Shown here: one piece after another, positions 9,761-19,200 of the stretch | Layout of the letters: every line of letters starts with the position of its first letter | How positions within the stretch are numbered: position 1 is the stretch's first letter | Notes under the pieces: model-generated | The model's database searches: none | Seen by the model: only the letters and a program-made list of their open reading frames with translations | Told to the model about the DNA's origin: nothing | From: a bacterium | GTDB taxonomy: Bacteria > Zhuqueibacterota > QNDG01 > DSAB01 | Direction: 5' to 3' | Assembly: GCA_011388275.1 (NCBI GenBank) | Contig: DSAB01000019.1 | Location: 1 to 54,106 of the forward strand | DNA length: 54,106 nucleotides | Program-made: the position numbers and the translations under genes

Positions 9761-10575
9761 GTGCCCTGTTCCAGAATACCGTGGAAAACCAGTCTGACAT
9801 CCCCTTCGAGCCACACATCCCGCCAGTCGGGATCGAAATGGACCTTCAGCATTCCGCCCGCTGTTTCGATTTCAATTGGAGAACCGGCCTTTGCCTTTTG
9901 ATGAAAATGGGCCATAAAGGCCGCTGCCACGGCTCCTGTGCCGCACGACAGGGTCTCCGCTTCGACACCTCGTTCAAACGTGCGCACACGAAGGCGCGAA
10001 AAAGACAGCGGTTCGATGAAATCGACGTTGACCCCTTCGGGAAACCGTTCGTGCCCGCGGAAATAATCGCCCCACCGTTGAACATCCAAATTTTCCACAT
10101 CGGCAATAATACCGTAATGGGGGACTCCCGCCATCACCCACCCCCATTCACGAAATTGACCTTCCGGGGTCAATCCCGGAGCTTTTTCGACCCAGCAGGG
10201 CCGGGGCATTCGCAGCCTGACCCGGTTTTTACTCACCTGAACCTTGTGCACGGAATCGCGGCTTTCCAGGAAAAATTCAGAGAAGTCTCCCCCCCATCGC
10301 TCATGGACAATGGCCCAGGCCAGACAGCGCGCACCGTTTCCGCACAGAGCGGCTTCATGGCCGTCCGCATTAAAATACCGCATGCCAAACGGATGTTTCT
10401 TCCCTCGCACCAGAAGCACGATCCCGTCCGCCCCGATTCCCTTTTTCCTGCGGCATAAAGAGGCCAGCATTCCGGGATTCTCGGGATTCAGAATTCCCGC
10501 CCGGTTGTCGATGACAATAAAATCGTTCCCGGTGCCTTCCATTTTGAGAAAGGGTATCCGCTTATTCGAATTCAT
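9757..10575 (-). CDS. dapF: diaminopimelate epimerase
   Basis: 272 aa cofactor-independent epimerase that converts LL- to meso-diaminopimelate for lysine and peptidoglycan synthesis. Both catalytic cysteines are visible in their motifs: C78 in ALCGNGARC and C211 in ETLSCGTGA. The N-terminal KMEGTGNDF is the family start motif. The ATG at 10575 lies inside the end of the rodZ-like gene (14 nt overlap); an in-frame ATG at 10611 would add 12 residues that do not fit the family. Its stop overlaps the kynU start by 4 nt. It sits in a run of cell-envelope and housekeeping genes, consistent with its role in wall precursor supply. Confidence 0.95.
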   Translation of the reverse strand: MNSNKRIPFLKMEGTGNDFIVIDNRAGILNPENPGMLASLCRRKKGIGADGIVLLVRGKKHPFGMRYFNADGHEAALCGNGARCLAWAIVHERWGGDFSEFFLESRDSVHKVQVSKNRVRLRMPRPCWVEKAPGLTPEGQFREWGWVMAGVPHYGIIADVENLDVQRWGDYFRGHERFPEGVNVDFIEPLSFSRLRVRTFERGVEAETLSCGTGAVAAAFMAHFHQKAKAGSPIEIETAGGMLKVHFDPDWRDVWLEGDVRLVFHGILEQGT

Positions 10576-11755
10576 GACGGCGCATCCGTGACTCACGCTG
10601 CATGATTTCAAGCAGCTGTGCTTCCATATCGGTGCCCGGCGAACCCACGATTCTGCCCAATTCCAGCCCTTTGTACAGATACAGAATGGCCGGTATGGAT
10701 CGAATCCGGTGAAAATCCGTCAGCCCGATTTCATCTTTTCCGTATTTATCCAGCGCAATGAACTGAAGATGTGTCTGATCAAAACCGGTTTTCTCGACGA
10801 TTTTCAGCAGTCGTGGCACGACCGATCCAGACAAAGCTTCAGACGCGTTAAAAAAAATCAACAAATCGCCGGAAGGTTTTAGATTCCGCAGCGAATCCAG
10901 GATGAGTGAATCGGGGGTCCAGGCTTCTTTAAGGCGCCGGTACTCAGGAATAGCGTTCAGAAGTTCATCCATTCCGATATGCCCGGTGATAACCGGTGCC
11001 GAAGTATTCGGTTTTCTGTCGTCTTCCGTACCAACGGTATTCCGAACCGTTTTCCACACGATCTTTTGTCCGGCCTGCAGATACACCCAGGCTTCGCCGG
11101 GCATTGAGAGCCGGTTCGTTTCAACCGTAAGGCTGTCGATAAATATTTGAATCCGTTCTGGTGATTCCAGCCCCAGAGATATGGCCTGTAAATCATGCCA
11201 GACTCGGCTGCTGTCCTGCGGTAAAAAGAATCGGACGGTTTCAGACCCCTGATCCACGCTGACCCAGGTGTCTTTGATTCCATAAACAGTGAGTGTAAAG
11301 GGGTTCATGCCGAGCGAATCGGCGGCATACGCCCCAAATCGGTCAGATTGATCCGTACCCGGAAGACCGGGATCAATAAAATAGCGTCCGCCCCAGAAAA
11401 CATAGATCAGTACAATACTCAGAATACCAACCAGCAGGGCACCACCGATGACATAAAACCGACGGAAACCAATACTGGGCAGAATCGAAGACGAATGCGA
11501 ACAAGATGAAACCGGAGCATCTTTCTCCCCGGAACACAGTTCATAATCCCTCAGGATTGAATCGGAATCAAGCCCCGTTTCCCGGGCCATGGCCTTAATA
11601 AAGGCCCTGTAGATGGGAATCGGAAGGCCCGGATTCACGCCGTTTTCGATCTCTCTCAATACATGCAGATCGATCTTGGTCCGTTCGTTGAGATCTTTGA
11701 GGGTCAAATGCCGGTGTTCCCTTGCCTCGCGAAGCTGTTTGCCCGGTTCCTTCAT
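10562..11755 (-). CDS. RodZ-like HTH membrane protein fused to a cysteine-less thioredoxin-like domain
   Basis: 397 aa. Residues 5-70 are a Cro/CI-type helix-turn-helix of the RodZ kind, beginning GKQLREAREHRHLTLKDL. Residues 101-121 are a single membrane helix and residues about 152-235 are beta-rich like the RodZ periplasmic DUF4115 domain. Residues about 265-385 look like a thioredoxin fold: strand LLIFF, strand LQFIALD, then SIPAILYLYKGLELGRIVG with the cis-proline at P355. The position of the redox CxxC reads NASEALS, so no active-site cysteines remain. RodZ links MreB to the wall synthesis machinery and the adjacent dapF and maf fit an envelope theme. Shares one nucleotide with the maf stop (TGATG). 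The thioredoxin assignment is from pattern and needs a structure check. Confidence 0.85.
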   Translation of the reverse strand: MKEPGKQLREAREHRHLTLKDLNERTKIDLHVLREIENGVNPGLPIPIYRAFIKAMARETGLDSDSILRDYELCSGEKDAPVSSCSHSSSILPSIGFRRFYVIGGALLVGILSIVLIYVFWGGRYFIDPGLPGTDQSDRFGAYAADSLGMNPFTLTVYGIKDTWVSVDQGSETVRFFLPQDSSRVWHDLQAISLGLESPERIQIFIDSLTVETNRLSMPGEAWVYLQAGQKIVWKTVRNTVGTEDDRKPNTSAPVITGHIGMDELLNAIPEYRRLKEAWTPDSLILDSLRNLKPSGDLLIFFNASEALSGSVVPRLLKIVEKTGFDQTHLQFIALDKYGKDEIGLTDFHRIRSIPAILYLYKGLELGRIVGSPGTDMEAQLLEIMQRESRMRRHEFE

Positions 11756-12360
11756 CAGCGATGCGGTCCTACTCTTTTTTCCAGGAGGCTTTCACCCCAA
11801 AGCTCACGCAGAGCCGTATAAAATTTCGTTAACGGAAAGCCGACCACATTGTAATAGCATCCCGCGACCTTTCGTACAAACACTCCACCCCAATCCTGAA
11901 TGCCGTACGCACCGGCCTTGTCCATGGGCAGGCCCGAATCGACGTACGCGCGGATCTCCCAATCGGACAATGAACGGAATACAACCCGTGTCTCTTCCGA
12001 ATCGGTGATCAAACGATCAGGCGCAGCCAAACAAAAGCCGGTTACCACGCGATGAGTCCGGCCCGAAAGGCTCTTCAGCATATCGACCGCCTCATTCCTG
12101 CCGGCGGGTTTTCCCAGAATCCGATCTTTCAGTACAACCAGAGTATCCGCTCCAATCACCAGCGCGTCCGGCTCTTGACGGGCCACGGATTCCGCTTTCT
12201 CCCGGGCCAGACGGCAAGCCGTTTTTCGCGCATCCCTGCCCGTAATCCCGTTCTCGATCTCTTCCGGAATCCTGACCGTGAAACGCAAGCCCACCTGACG
12301 CAGAATGGCGGCCCGTCTGGGCGACTGCGAAGCCAGTATGATTTTAATTTCAGGATCCAT
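11755..12360 (-). CDS. maf: Maf-like nucleotide pyrophosphatase
   Basis: 201 aa. The start IILASQSPRRAAILRQVG, the central ADTLVV, and AYGIQDWGGVFVRKVAGCYY followed by NVVGFPL are the Maf signature. Family members hydrolyse non-canonical or canonical nucleoside triphosphates (dTTP, UTP, modified bases) to monophosphates and were first noticed as septum inhibitors. The SxSPRR and QD motifs fit the dTTPase/UTPase (YhdE) branch, which I infer only. The ATG at 12360 is chosen because it lies directly before the conserved start; it overlaps dtd by 11 nt. An upstream in-frame ATG at 12384 would add eight basic residues. Confidence 0.93.
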   Translation of the reverse strand: MDPEIKIILASQSPRRAAILRQVGLRFTVRIPEEIENGITGRDARKTACRLAREKAESVARQEPDALVIGADTLVVLKDRILGKPAGRNEAVDMLKSLSGRTHRVVTGFCLAAPDRLITDSEETRVVFRSLSDWEIRAYVDSGLPMDKAGAYGIQDWGGVFVRKVAGCYYNVVGFPLTKFYTALRELWGESLLEKRVGPHR

Positions 12361-12805
12361 CGTTTTTCTTTTCGGTTTCCACAATAAAGGTTACCGGCCC
12401 CTCATTGACGAGTTCTATCTGCATACGCGTCCCGAATACACCGGTCTCAATCGTCAGGCCGGTATCTCTGAGCGCCTGTACAAAATTTTCATACAGGGGT
12501 TCGGCCTCCTTCGGGGAAGCGGCCCGACTCAGACCGGGACGGCGTCCCTTTCGGCAGTCTCCCAGAAGCGTAAATTGAGAAACAACCAAAACGCTTCCCC
12601 CTTCGTCCAGGACGGAACGGTGAAATCTGCCTTCATGTTCGAAAACACGCAGATGCGCACATTTTTCGGCCAGCCAGCAGGCGTCTTTCATGGAATCGCC
12701 TCGCTCCACACCCAGAAGAATGACCAGACCCTTTGCGATCGATCCATGGGGATGCGAATCAATCGAAACGCATCCCCGAGTGACCCGCTGAATCACGGCA
12801 ATCAT
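12350..12805 (-). CDS. dtd: D-aminoacyl-tRNA deacylase
   Basis: 151 aa, the usual length. MIAVIQRV at the start, SQFTLLGDCRKGRRPGLSRA in the middle and NEGPVTFIVE at the end (Gly-cisPro motif) are the family signatures. The enzyme removes D-amino acids, and glycine mischarged on tRNA-Ala, from tRNA, acting as a homodimer in the cytoplasm. GGGGAG lies 6 nt before the ATG inside the end of ubiA, whose stop is 1 nt away, so the two are likely coupled. It overlaps maf by 11 nt. Confidence 0.96.
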   Translation of the reverse strand: MIAVIQRVTRGCVSIDSHPHGSIAKGLVILLGVERGDSMKDACWLAEKCAHLRVFEHEGRFHRSVLDEGGSVLVVSQFTLLGDCRKGRRPGLSRAASPKEAEPLYENFVQALRDTGLTIETGVFGTRMQIELVNEGPVTFIVETEKKNDGS

Positions 12806-12806
12806 G

Positions 12807-13640
12807 TCAACTCCCCAGATAAACGGCCAGAAGTCCGATGAGCATATCCACTTTCATGAGAACAGCCCATCGGGCCAGGTTCCGCCTGGAAGGGTTCTTC
12901 CAAAGAGAGAGCAAGAGAACAACGATGAACCCGTTGACTCCGGGAACCACCACCCACACATAGGGCCGGCTGAATATTCCGGTCCACGCTGGAACCCAGG
13001 TAAAGAGAATCAGGCAGCCGAGTATGACCGTAATCCACACCAGGGACACGCGGACACCCCGTTGAATGGGCAGCGTTCGAATGCCCGATTCCCGGTCTCC
13101 CTTCATATCTTCCATGTCTTTCACGATCTCCCGGGCCCAGTGAAACAGAAATGCGAACACAGCAACAATCAGGGGCCTCTCCCAGCGCCCCACGGCCAGT
13201 CCTCCGTAAAGAAACGCGGTTCCCGTTACCAGGGCCACGGTCAGATTTCCCCAGATCGCGGTTCTTTTCAGCAGCCGGCTGTAATAATAAAGAAGAACCG
13301 CCGAGACCGAAGCGACAAACAGGGCGGCTGTATTGATGAAAACCGCCAGCAACACACCCAGAACCATGGCCGAAGCCGCAAACAGGGATGCCTGCTTTCC
13401 GGAAAGCCTGCCCGACGGCAGAGGTCGATGCGGTTTGTTCCGCCGGTCGATCTCCACATCAAACACGTCATTGATTGCATTGGCTCCTGCCGTGATGAGT
13501 GTACCCGACAGGGCTGCCATGAGCAATGGACGCATTGTATGCACGGTTCCTGTTATGAATCCGCCGATAAAGACAGAGAGAAACGCGATAGCGCAGTTCA
13601 CGGGTCGAGAAAGCTGAATATAGTATTTTAACCGGATCAT
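12807..13640 (-). CDS. UbiA-family prenyltransferase, geranylgeranylglyceryl-phosphate type
   Basis: 277 aa, seven to nine hydrophobic helices. The first Asp-rich motif is NAINDVFDVEIDRRNKPHRP near residues 60-80 and the second is REIVKDMEDMKGDRE. RPLPSG after the first motif and GIRTLP after the second are typical of the branch annotated as digeranylgeranylglyceryl-phosphate synthase, an enzyme of archaeal ether-lipid synthesis that is also widespread in FCB bacteria. Other UbiA roles such as menaquinone or heme side chains cannot be excluded. It is the first gene of the kynU-containing operon. The ATG at 13640 has no clear Shine-Dalgarno sequence; a TTGACA lies about 75 nt upstream. Confidence 0.85.
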   Translation of the reverse strand: MIRLKYYIQLSRPVNCAIAFLSVFIGGFITGTVHTMRPLLMAALSGTLITAGANAINDVFDVEIDRRNKPHRPLPSGRLSGKQASLFAASAMVLGVLLAVFINTAALFVASVSAVLLYYYSRLLKRTAIWGNLTVALVTGTAFLYGGLAVGRWERPLIVAVFAFLFHWAREIVKDMEDMKGDRESGIRTLPIQRGVRVSLVWITVILGCLILFTWVPAWTGIFSRPYVWVVVPGVNGFIVVLLLSLWKNPSRRNLARWAVLMKVDMLIGLLAVYLGS

Positions 13641-13684
13641 TTTTTTAAATTAATGGAAAAACAGGAAAAATGCAATACGCATCA

Positions 13685-13713
13685 TTGACATTGATAAAAA
13701 TAATCGCTATTCT
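13685..13713 (+). promoter_or_regulatory. putative promoter of the ferritin-like gene, within a TTGACAT/ATGTCAA palindrome
   Basis: Plus strand TTGACA (13685-13690), 17 nt, TATTCT (13708-13713). The -35 is perfect and the -10 matches at 4 of 6. The same stretch is bounded by the inverted repeat TTGACAT (13685-13691) and ATGTCAA (13714-13720), so a second perfect -35 faces the opposite way toward ubiA, with TATCAA 18 nt downstream of it. Divergent genes start at 13640 and 13791, so the two promoters would overlap face to face. Predicted by eye. Confidence 0.5.
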
Positions 13714-13790
13714 ATGTCAAAAATGTCCGATGCAGCGGCTTTAAACTCTTTCCAGACACTCTGCAATGCCTTCAAACAGGATTCGAAACC

Positions 13791-14513
13791 ATGCCCACTC
13801 TCATCGATATAGTCAGCCAGTGTCTTCTCCTGGAAAGGCTCGCCGCGGGTCTTTACCGCCGCCTTCCCGATCTGTGCGAGGAGAGATCGCTTCATCCCTT
13901 CTGGGAATCCATGGCCCGCCAGGAAAGAGAACATGTTCGTTACTGGGAAGGCCTTCTGGAACTTTGTGAAAAGGAGCGCATTCCCCAAATATTCGACGAA
14001 CCCGAATCCGTTCTCGATGAACTTAAAAAGGTCGAAAAACAGGTCCAGGCCGCGCTGAAAAACGTCGAACCTCTTACCGCGTCTGCGTCGTTTCTGCTGG
14101 CCTACCGGATCGAATTCTTCCTGATGCATCCGGCTTTCGAAGCACTTTTTCATCTCATGCGGAAACAGACCAAAGACCGTTCTCCGGAAGACACCTACGA
14201 ACAGCATATTCAGGGACTGCTGCATGCTCTGGAAAAGATGGGCCCTGTCAGTGCGGAGTTCAGACTGATCGGTGACATGATGAACCGGCTGTGGAACGTC
14301 AACCGTCTCATGGCTTCTCAGCTCAGCGACATTCGGAATCTTCGAGGTCTTATTCCCATCTGCATGCACTGCAAAAACGTGAGAAACGATGAAGGGTACT
14401 GGGGTAAAGTTGAAAATTATGTGGAATCCCGTTCCAGGGCCCAGTTTTCACACGGCATATGCCCGGAATGCATGCGGAAATATTATTCGGAATACATGGA
14501 TGATGAATCCTGA
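13791..14513 (+). CDS. ferritin-like/rubrerythrin-like protein with C-terminal four-Cys module
   Basis: 240 aa. The N-terminal 150 residues form a four-helix pattern with metal-ligand spacing of the ferritin/rubrerythrin type: E15, E45xxH48, E109 and H139 within YEQH. Residues about 187-232 are a separate module, LIPICMHCKNVRNDEGYW then FSHGICPECMRKYY, with C191, C194, H221, C224 and C227 placed as for zinc or iron. The same module ends the propeller sensor near 39.6 kb. Rubrerythrins carry a rubredoxin-type Cys4 site, but this module has different conserved residues (DxGYW, FSHG). Role unknown: perhaps an iron or oxidative-stress sensor. It is a single-gene transcript with its own promoter, convergent with the outer-membrane operon. 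AGGA lies 9 nt before the ATG. Confidence 0.78.
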   Translation: MPTLIDIVSQCLLLERLAAGLYRRLPDLCEERSLHPFWESMARQEREHVRYWEGLLELCEKERIPQIFDEPESVLDELKKVEKQVQAALKNVEPLTASASFLLAYRIEFFLMHPAFEALFHLMRKQTKDRSPEDTYEQHIQGLLHALEKMGPVSAEFRLIGDMMNRLWNVNRLMASQLSDIRNLRGLIPICMHCKNVRNDEGYWGKVENYVESRSRAQFSHGICPECMRKYYSEYMDDES

Positions 14514-14542
14514 ACCGGTTGTGAAACGTCTCAGAACCGGTT
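14513..14542. terminator. possible bidirectional hairpin between convergent genes
   Basis: Two copies of the 8-base palindrome AACCGGTT (14513-14520 and 14535-14542) flank a 14-nt loop, in the 17-nt gap between the ferritin-like gene and the Omp85-like gene and reaching into both reading frames. It can form an 8-bp stem in transcripts from either side. There is no U-tract, so intrinsic termination is uncertain. Confidence 0.3.
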
Positions 14543-16270
14543 TGTAAGCCGGACATGCACTTTGCCTTCCAGAATTCCATCGCCTTGTCCCAGGCCGTAA
14601 TCGACGCCCAGAACGCCGATTCTTGTACCCAGCCGAATGCCGAATCCGGCGCCCCAGACAGCGCGGCGTATCCAGTCTTCTTCACGCCTCTGAAAATACC
14701 CGCCGTCCAGAAACAGGAAGAAACGGCTTTGACGCGCCGTCAGAAACCGGTATTCCAGATTCAGCCAGCTTACCAGTGTTCCCCGGAACTCCTCCTCCCG
14801 GTACCCCCGAACGGAACGGGTTCCTCCAAACCGGATTTGATCGCTGATACCCGGGTACCGGCCCGCGCTTATCTCTTCACCGTGCAGTCCGGCATAAATG
14901 ACCTGTCCCCTAAAAGCCGGAAACACGGCTTTGACATCAATCACCACATGCCGGACCTGCCCGGATTGACTCTCATTTTCCGGGCCGCCCGGTTTTCGCC
15001 GGCCCCATGTCCACAACGTATGGTATTCGACTCCGCCTGAAGGGTTGTACGGATCATCCAGCGTGTTGTAATTCAGGCCGGCATGAAGCCGCCACTCGCG
15101 CAACTCTTCGAGGCCATAGTAAATCCTTCCTGTTGAATCGGGAAGCACGGATTTCTTCCCCCCTCCCAGCCGAATGGACAAAGCCGGCCAGGGCATGGCC
15201 TTGATGTGGACATTCCATTCACGCTCAAGATAAGTGCTGTCACGAATATCCTGCTGAAATTCTCCTCCGGCAAAAAGCGGAAGGCCCAGCATCCAGGGTT
15301 CTTCATATCCGAAGCGCATGGATTGAGACAGTTCGTCTTTTTTCTCCCAGAATGCCTCTAAAAAGCGTCCGGTTCCAAGAAGATTCTTCATCTGAATATG
15401 CAAAGTGCCTGTGATGACGCCCTTTGCCTGTTCGTCTTTCGCAGGCTGATAACCCAGAACCCCGTCTGCCGTATTGCTGTTTCCTTCCTCGACTATCAGA
15501 ATCACATGGGCTTCGTTTTTATGAAAGAGCACTTCCGGTTCCCTGACCTCCTGAAAAATCCCCAGCCGCTGCACACGCTGCCTTACTCCGCGGATCACGT
15601 CTCCGCTGTATGGAACCCCTATTTTCAGCCTCGATTCCCTGATAACCACTGCCGAACGGGTCAGTTTGTTTCCCTTTACGCGGACGGAGGCGAGATGAAC
15701 TATTGGACCGGTCTCGATATGGAGGGTCATGCCGAGCAAACCCTCCTTCTCCTCTATTGCCAGAGGTGAAAGGGTGATCTTCGCCAGAGGATAACCGGAA
15801 TTTTCCAGACGGTTCAACAGCGATTCAAAGTATCGATTCATTCGGCCGGAAGACACCGCTTCGCCTGAACGCAAATCTTCCCGGGTTCTCAGCCATGCCG
15901 GAGCCGGCCCTCCGTTGACTATCTGCCGGACCGTTCCGAACCGATACACCGGACCTTCATCGATCCAGATCTGCAGCGGTTCCCCGTCGCTCTCAGGCAC
16001 GCAGACGGAGTCAACGCGCATAGAGAAAAATCCCCGTGCATGATACCAGGCGGTCAGTTTTTCGATTCGCGCATCAATCCCGGGTTGAAACATTTCTTCC
16101 CCGGACGCGGAAAGAATCTCCATAACAGGATTCCGGCGCGAAGCGGAAACGCCGTTTACCCGGACTGAAACCCGAAGTTCGGACGCGTTCTGGCCGGCTG
16201 CCGGTGTCCGCGCGAACGTTATAACAATAAGTGCTGCAAAAACAGAGTATTTCAGGCTAGAAAAATGCAC
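14531..16270 (-). CDS. Omp85-superfamily outer-membrane barrel (BamA/TamA-like)
   Basis: 579 aa with an N-terminal signal peptide cut near residue 26 (PAAGQNA). Residues about 30-270 hold two or three POTRA-like repeats, one with the ARGFFSMRVD motif and one beginning VHLASVRVKGNKLTRS. The remainder is a beta-barrel with the Omp85 lid motif IRFGGTRSVRGYREEEFRG and a terminal aromatic residue (NRF). Family members insert or translocate proteins across the outer membrane. At 579 aa it is shorter than a five-POTRA BamA, so a specialised TamA-like role is likelier. The GTG at 16270 has AGGTGGAG 4 nt upstream and overlaps the giant protein gene by 14 nt, so it may be a dedicated factor for that protein. 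Confidence 0.88.
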   Translation of the reverse strand: MHFSSLKYSVFAALIVITFARTPAAGQNASELRVSVRVNGVSASRRNPVMEILSASGEEMFQPGIDARIEKLTAWYHARGFFSMRVDSVCVPESDGEPLQIWIDEGPVYRFGTVRQIVNGGPAPAWLRTREDLRSGEAVSSGRMNRYFESLLNRLENSGYPLAKITLSPLAIEEKEGLLGMTLHIETGPIVHLASVRVKGNKLTRSAVVIRESRLKIGVPYSGDVIRGVRQRVQRLGIFQEVREPEVLFHKNEAHVILIVEEGNSNTADGVLGYQPAKDEQAKGVITGTLHIQMKNLLGTGRFLEAFWEKKDELSQSMRFGYEEPWMLGLPLFAGGEFQQDIRDSTYLEREWNVHIKAMPWPALSIRLGGGKKSVLPDSTGRIYYGLEELREWRLHAGLNYNTLDDPYNPSGGVEYHTLWTWGRRKPGGPENESQSGQVRHVVIDVKAVFPAFRGQVIYAGLHGEEISAGRYPGISDQIRFGGTRSVRGYREEEFRGTLVSWLNLEYRFLTARQSRFFLFLDGGYFQRREEDWIRRAVWGAGFGIRLGTRIGVLGVDYGLGQGDGILEGKVHVRLTNRF

Positions 16271-19200
16271 GGATCTCCACCTGACCCGATTGAAAGGTCC
16301 TTTGTCTCCAGGGTTCCCGGCGTCCGCGGTAGTTCAGAGAAGCAATGACGTGACCCGAAATCCGGTAGCTCATCAATACGGTCCATCGCCAGGTTTTACC
16401 CGGCTGATCGCCGCTGAACATTTCATAGGGAAGTGAACGTCCATACGGTTCGGACTTGATCATGCCCCATTCCCATTCGGCCCGGCACTGCCCCCTGCCC
16501 ATGAACGAGGCGGTAACCCGGGGGGCGAAAAACAGGGCCGTGGCATCAGTAACAGGATCCGGCGTCTCATCACGCGCGCCCTGAACCCGGGTCTGAAGGG
16601 CCAGTTCCAGATTCTGACGGAGACGGTACGACCCCTCCATTTTCCATTCATGCGATTGAATATTCCGATCACTCAGTGTTCCGGAGACATAATTCTTCTC
16701 ATCCGCCCGGAAAGTGTATTCCATCAGCACTCCGGTCTGCCGTGATAAACTTGTTTTTAACCGCAGCCCGGTCTCTTTCGACCGGCGCATCAGCCCTTCT
16801 CCGGTCATCTGATAATTCTCGGAATCGTCTCTTTTCCAGCGAAAGCGCACGGAAAGTCTGGATCTGGGGGGACTGTACTCGACATCGTGAATCCATGAGA
16901 TACGGCCCAGAACCGTGGTGCTGTCCTTCCCCCATTCGGGGTTAAAAAGGGATTGATTGACGGCCAGGAAATCTTCGGTTCGATCCTGTCTTTCGAGCCG
17001 AATCAGGGTTCTTGTCTTGATCTGCTTAAGTATTCCGGTGAGACGCGTCCGATCCGAAAAAATCGGATCACCCCAAAACCGAAACTCACCTCCCAGCTGG
17101 CAATCGTTGACCGGAGTAAATTCGCCGGTCTGAAGCGTTCTGAATATGACGTCTCCATCCTCGTCGGGCACATATTCCTGAAGATCCTCATCATACCGGT
17201 AATTGCCCAGACCGGGACCGACCCGAATGGTGTCACGTACCAATCCGCTCATTTGCGTGGATGAAAAACGGTAGTTCAGACTGGCTTCGACGAACCGTCT
17301 GGAAGGAGCGTACCTGAGCACCCAGTCGGCCAGACTGGTTGTCTGATCATTCAAATCCGGATTCGAATATTCACGGCGGCGCCGGGTGAAAGTCAGGCTC
17401 GATGTCAGCGGACCGCCCTGAAAGGAAAGATCGAGACGGTCGGTTCGCGCCGAAGAGGCCGGCCGCAGTCCGCCCCCCTGATAACGCCGGTCATCCCTGA
17501 TTTGACGGCTTATTTTAGTTTGAAAGGGCCCCCTCTCATACTGAACGCCGCCGGTCCACTCATCGTAATTGAAACCTCTGTCTCCACCGTCCAGCCTTCG
17601 GTCTTCACCCTGATACAGAATCAGGGGTGTCCATCGACCGATGCGAACCTCGGCTCTGCCTCGGTGCCGGATCCATTCCGTGTTTCCGGTATCCGCCTTG
17701 GTCTGAATGCGCTCTATCCTGTATTGAGCAAGGGGCCATTTGGCCTTTTGCACGCGCGTCTCAAACGCCATACGGCGTGCTTCCAGCGTATTCTGCTTGC
17801 TCAACCGGCCCAATTCACCCGAAAGCTCAATCTGTTCGGCCGGAATATACAGGGCATGAAATTCGTTAACGGTTTCGCCCCAGAAGTCACCTTCCCGTAT
17901 ACCCCATTTGCGTCCATGTTCCACTTCCGCGACTCGTCCAAGCGCCCGGTAATGATCTCCGATATGTCGGAAATCAGCCCCCAGCGTCAGATGCCCCAAA
18001 GCGGTTTCTCCCCATCTGAGGGGCTGTTCGTTGAGCGATATTTTTCCGTTGTACGCGATATCCGTATTGTCATGGTCATCGAGTCTTGAAAACATATTTT
18101 GATCTTTATCGCTGACCCCCAGCTCCGTTTCCACCTGGAGACGGCCCAGATTAAGGGACACGGCGGTGAGTGCGGCCTGATGCCTTTCCGGAAGCGGAAG
18201 ATAAATAACCGGAAGATAATCTCCCCCTTCTCCGACATATTCGAAATAGCCATATCCCTTGAAACGGTAGGTACCCTTGCCCGCGCCGGCATAGGAGAAC
18301 TGCACACGGTACTCTCCGCTGTCCTGACCGGTGTACCGGTAAAACACGATATCAGCGGAATCCACACGCGTGTAATTTCCCTTTCCGGGCCCCATATACC
18401 TGATTCCGGAAACAATCGCTGAATCGGGATTGTCTCCGCTTTGAGCCAGAATATTCCGGTACTCCTCCGTGAGTTCCATATTCAAAGGATTGTCCTTGTC
18501 ATCCGCCTCACGGAGATAAGCCGTGCGAATTCTCAGTCTGTCGTTCAGAAGTTTCAGCTCTGATGAAGCGGTGAAGATTTCCTTCTGGTACATCTGGTCT
18601 GAGTATTCAAAGTCCACGGTGATCCGTGAATCCGCCGTGATCAGCCTGTGCCGGGTAAAGGTCAGCTGGCCGTTTCCGTATTCGATGATGTAATCGTTGT
18701 CCTCTCCCCTGCGCATGATTTCACCGTCCACCCAGACCTTTTCCGTGCCGGCCAGGACAATGATCTCCCTCTGGCCGAGACTGCCGGTCAGCTGATAGGG
18801 GCCCTGATTGGCTTCCTGACCCATGAATTGGCTGGAGTTGAACTGCCCCTTGCTCACAGCCGCGGACACTGTGACTTCACCCGCTGGAATTCTTAACGTG
18901 CCCACTGCGCCTTCCAGTTTTCGAGTATAAGAACCCAGTGCGAAAGGCTGCATATCCAGTACCAGATCACCCATGGTTGATTGGAACCATGGCGTGCTGA
19001 TATTGACGAAAATCTTGTCGATCTCCTGAAGAGTCTGCGTGTTTCCTTCAGGCTGTATGGGCGTGTTCTGATCGGTCAGCGACGCGGTGACCTCCACCTG
19101 CGGCGCGATGAATCCGGAAACCTGCATGCGGAGTCCGGACTGCAGCCGCATTCCGTCACTTCCCACGGTCAGGCCGCGAAAGATCGAACCGCTTTTATCC

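Noticed and set aside
12804-13631. 275-codon plus-strand frame
   Set aside because: Mirror image of the ubiA gene on the minus strand; rich in His/Gln/Arg without domain features.
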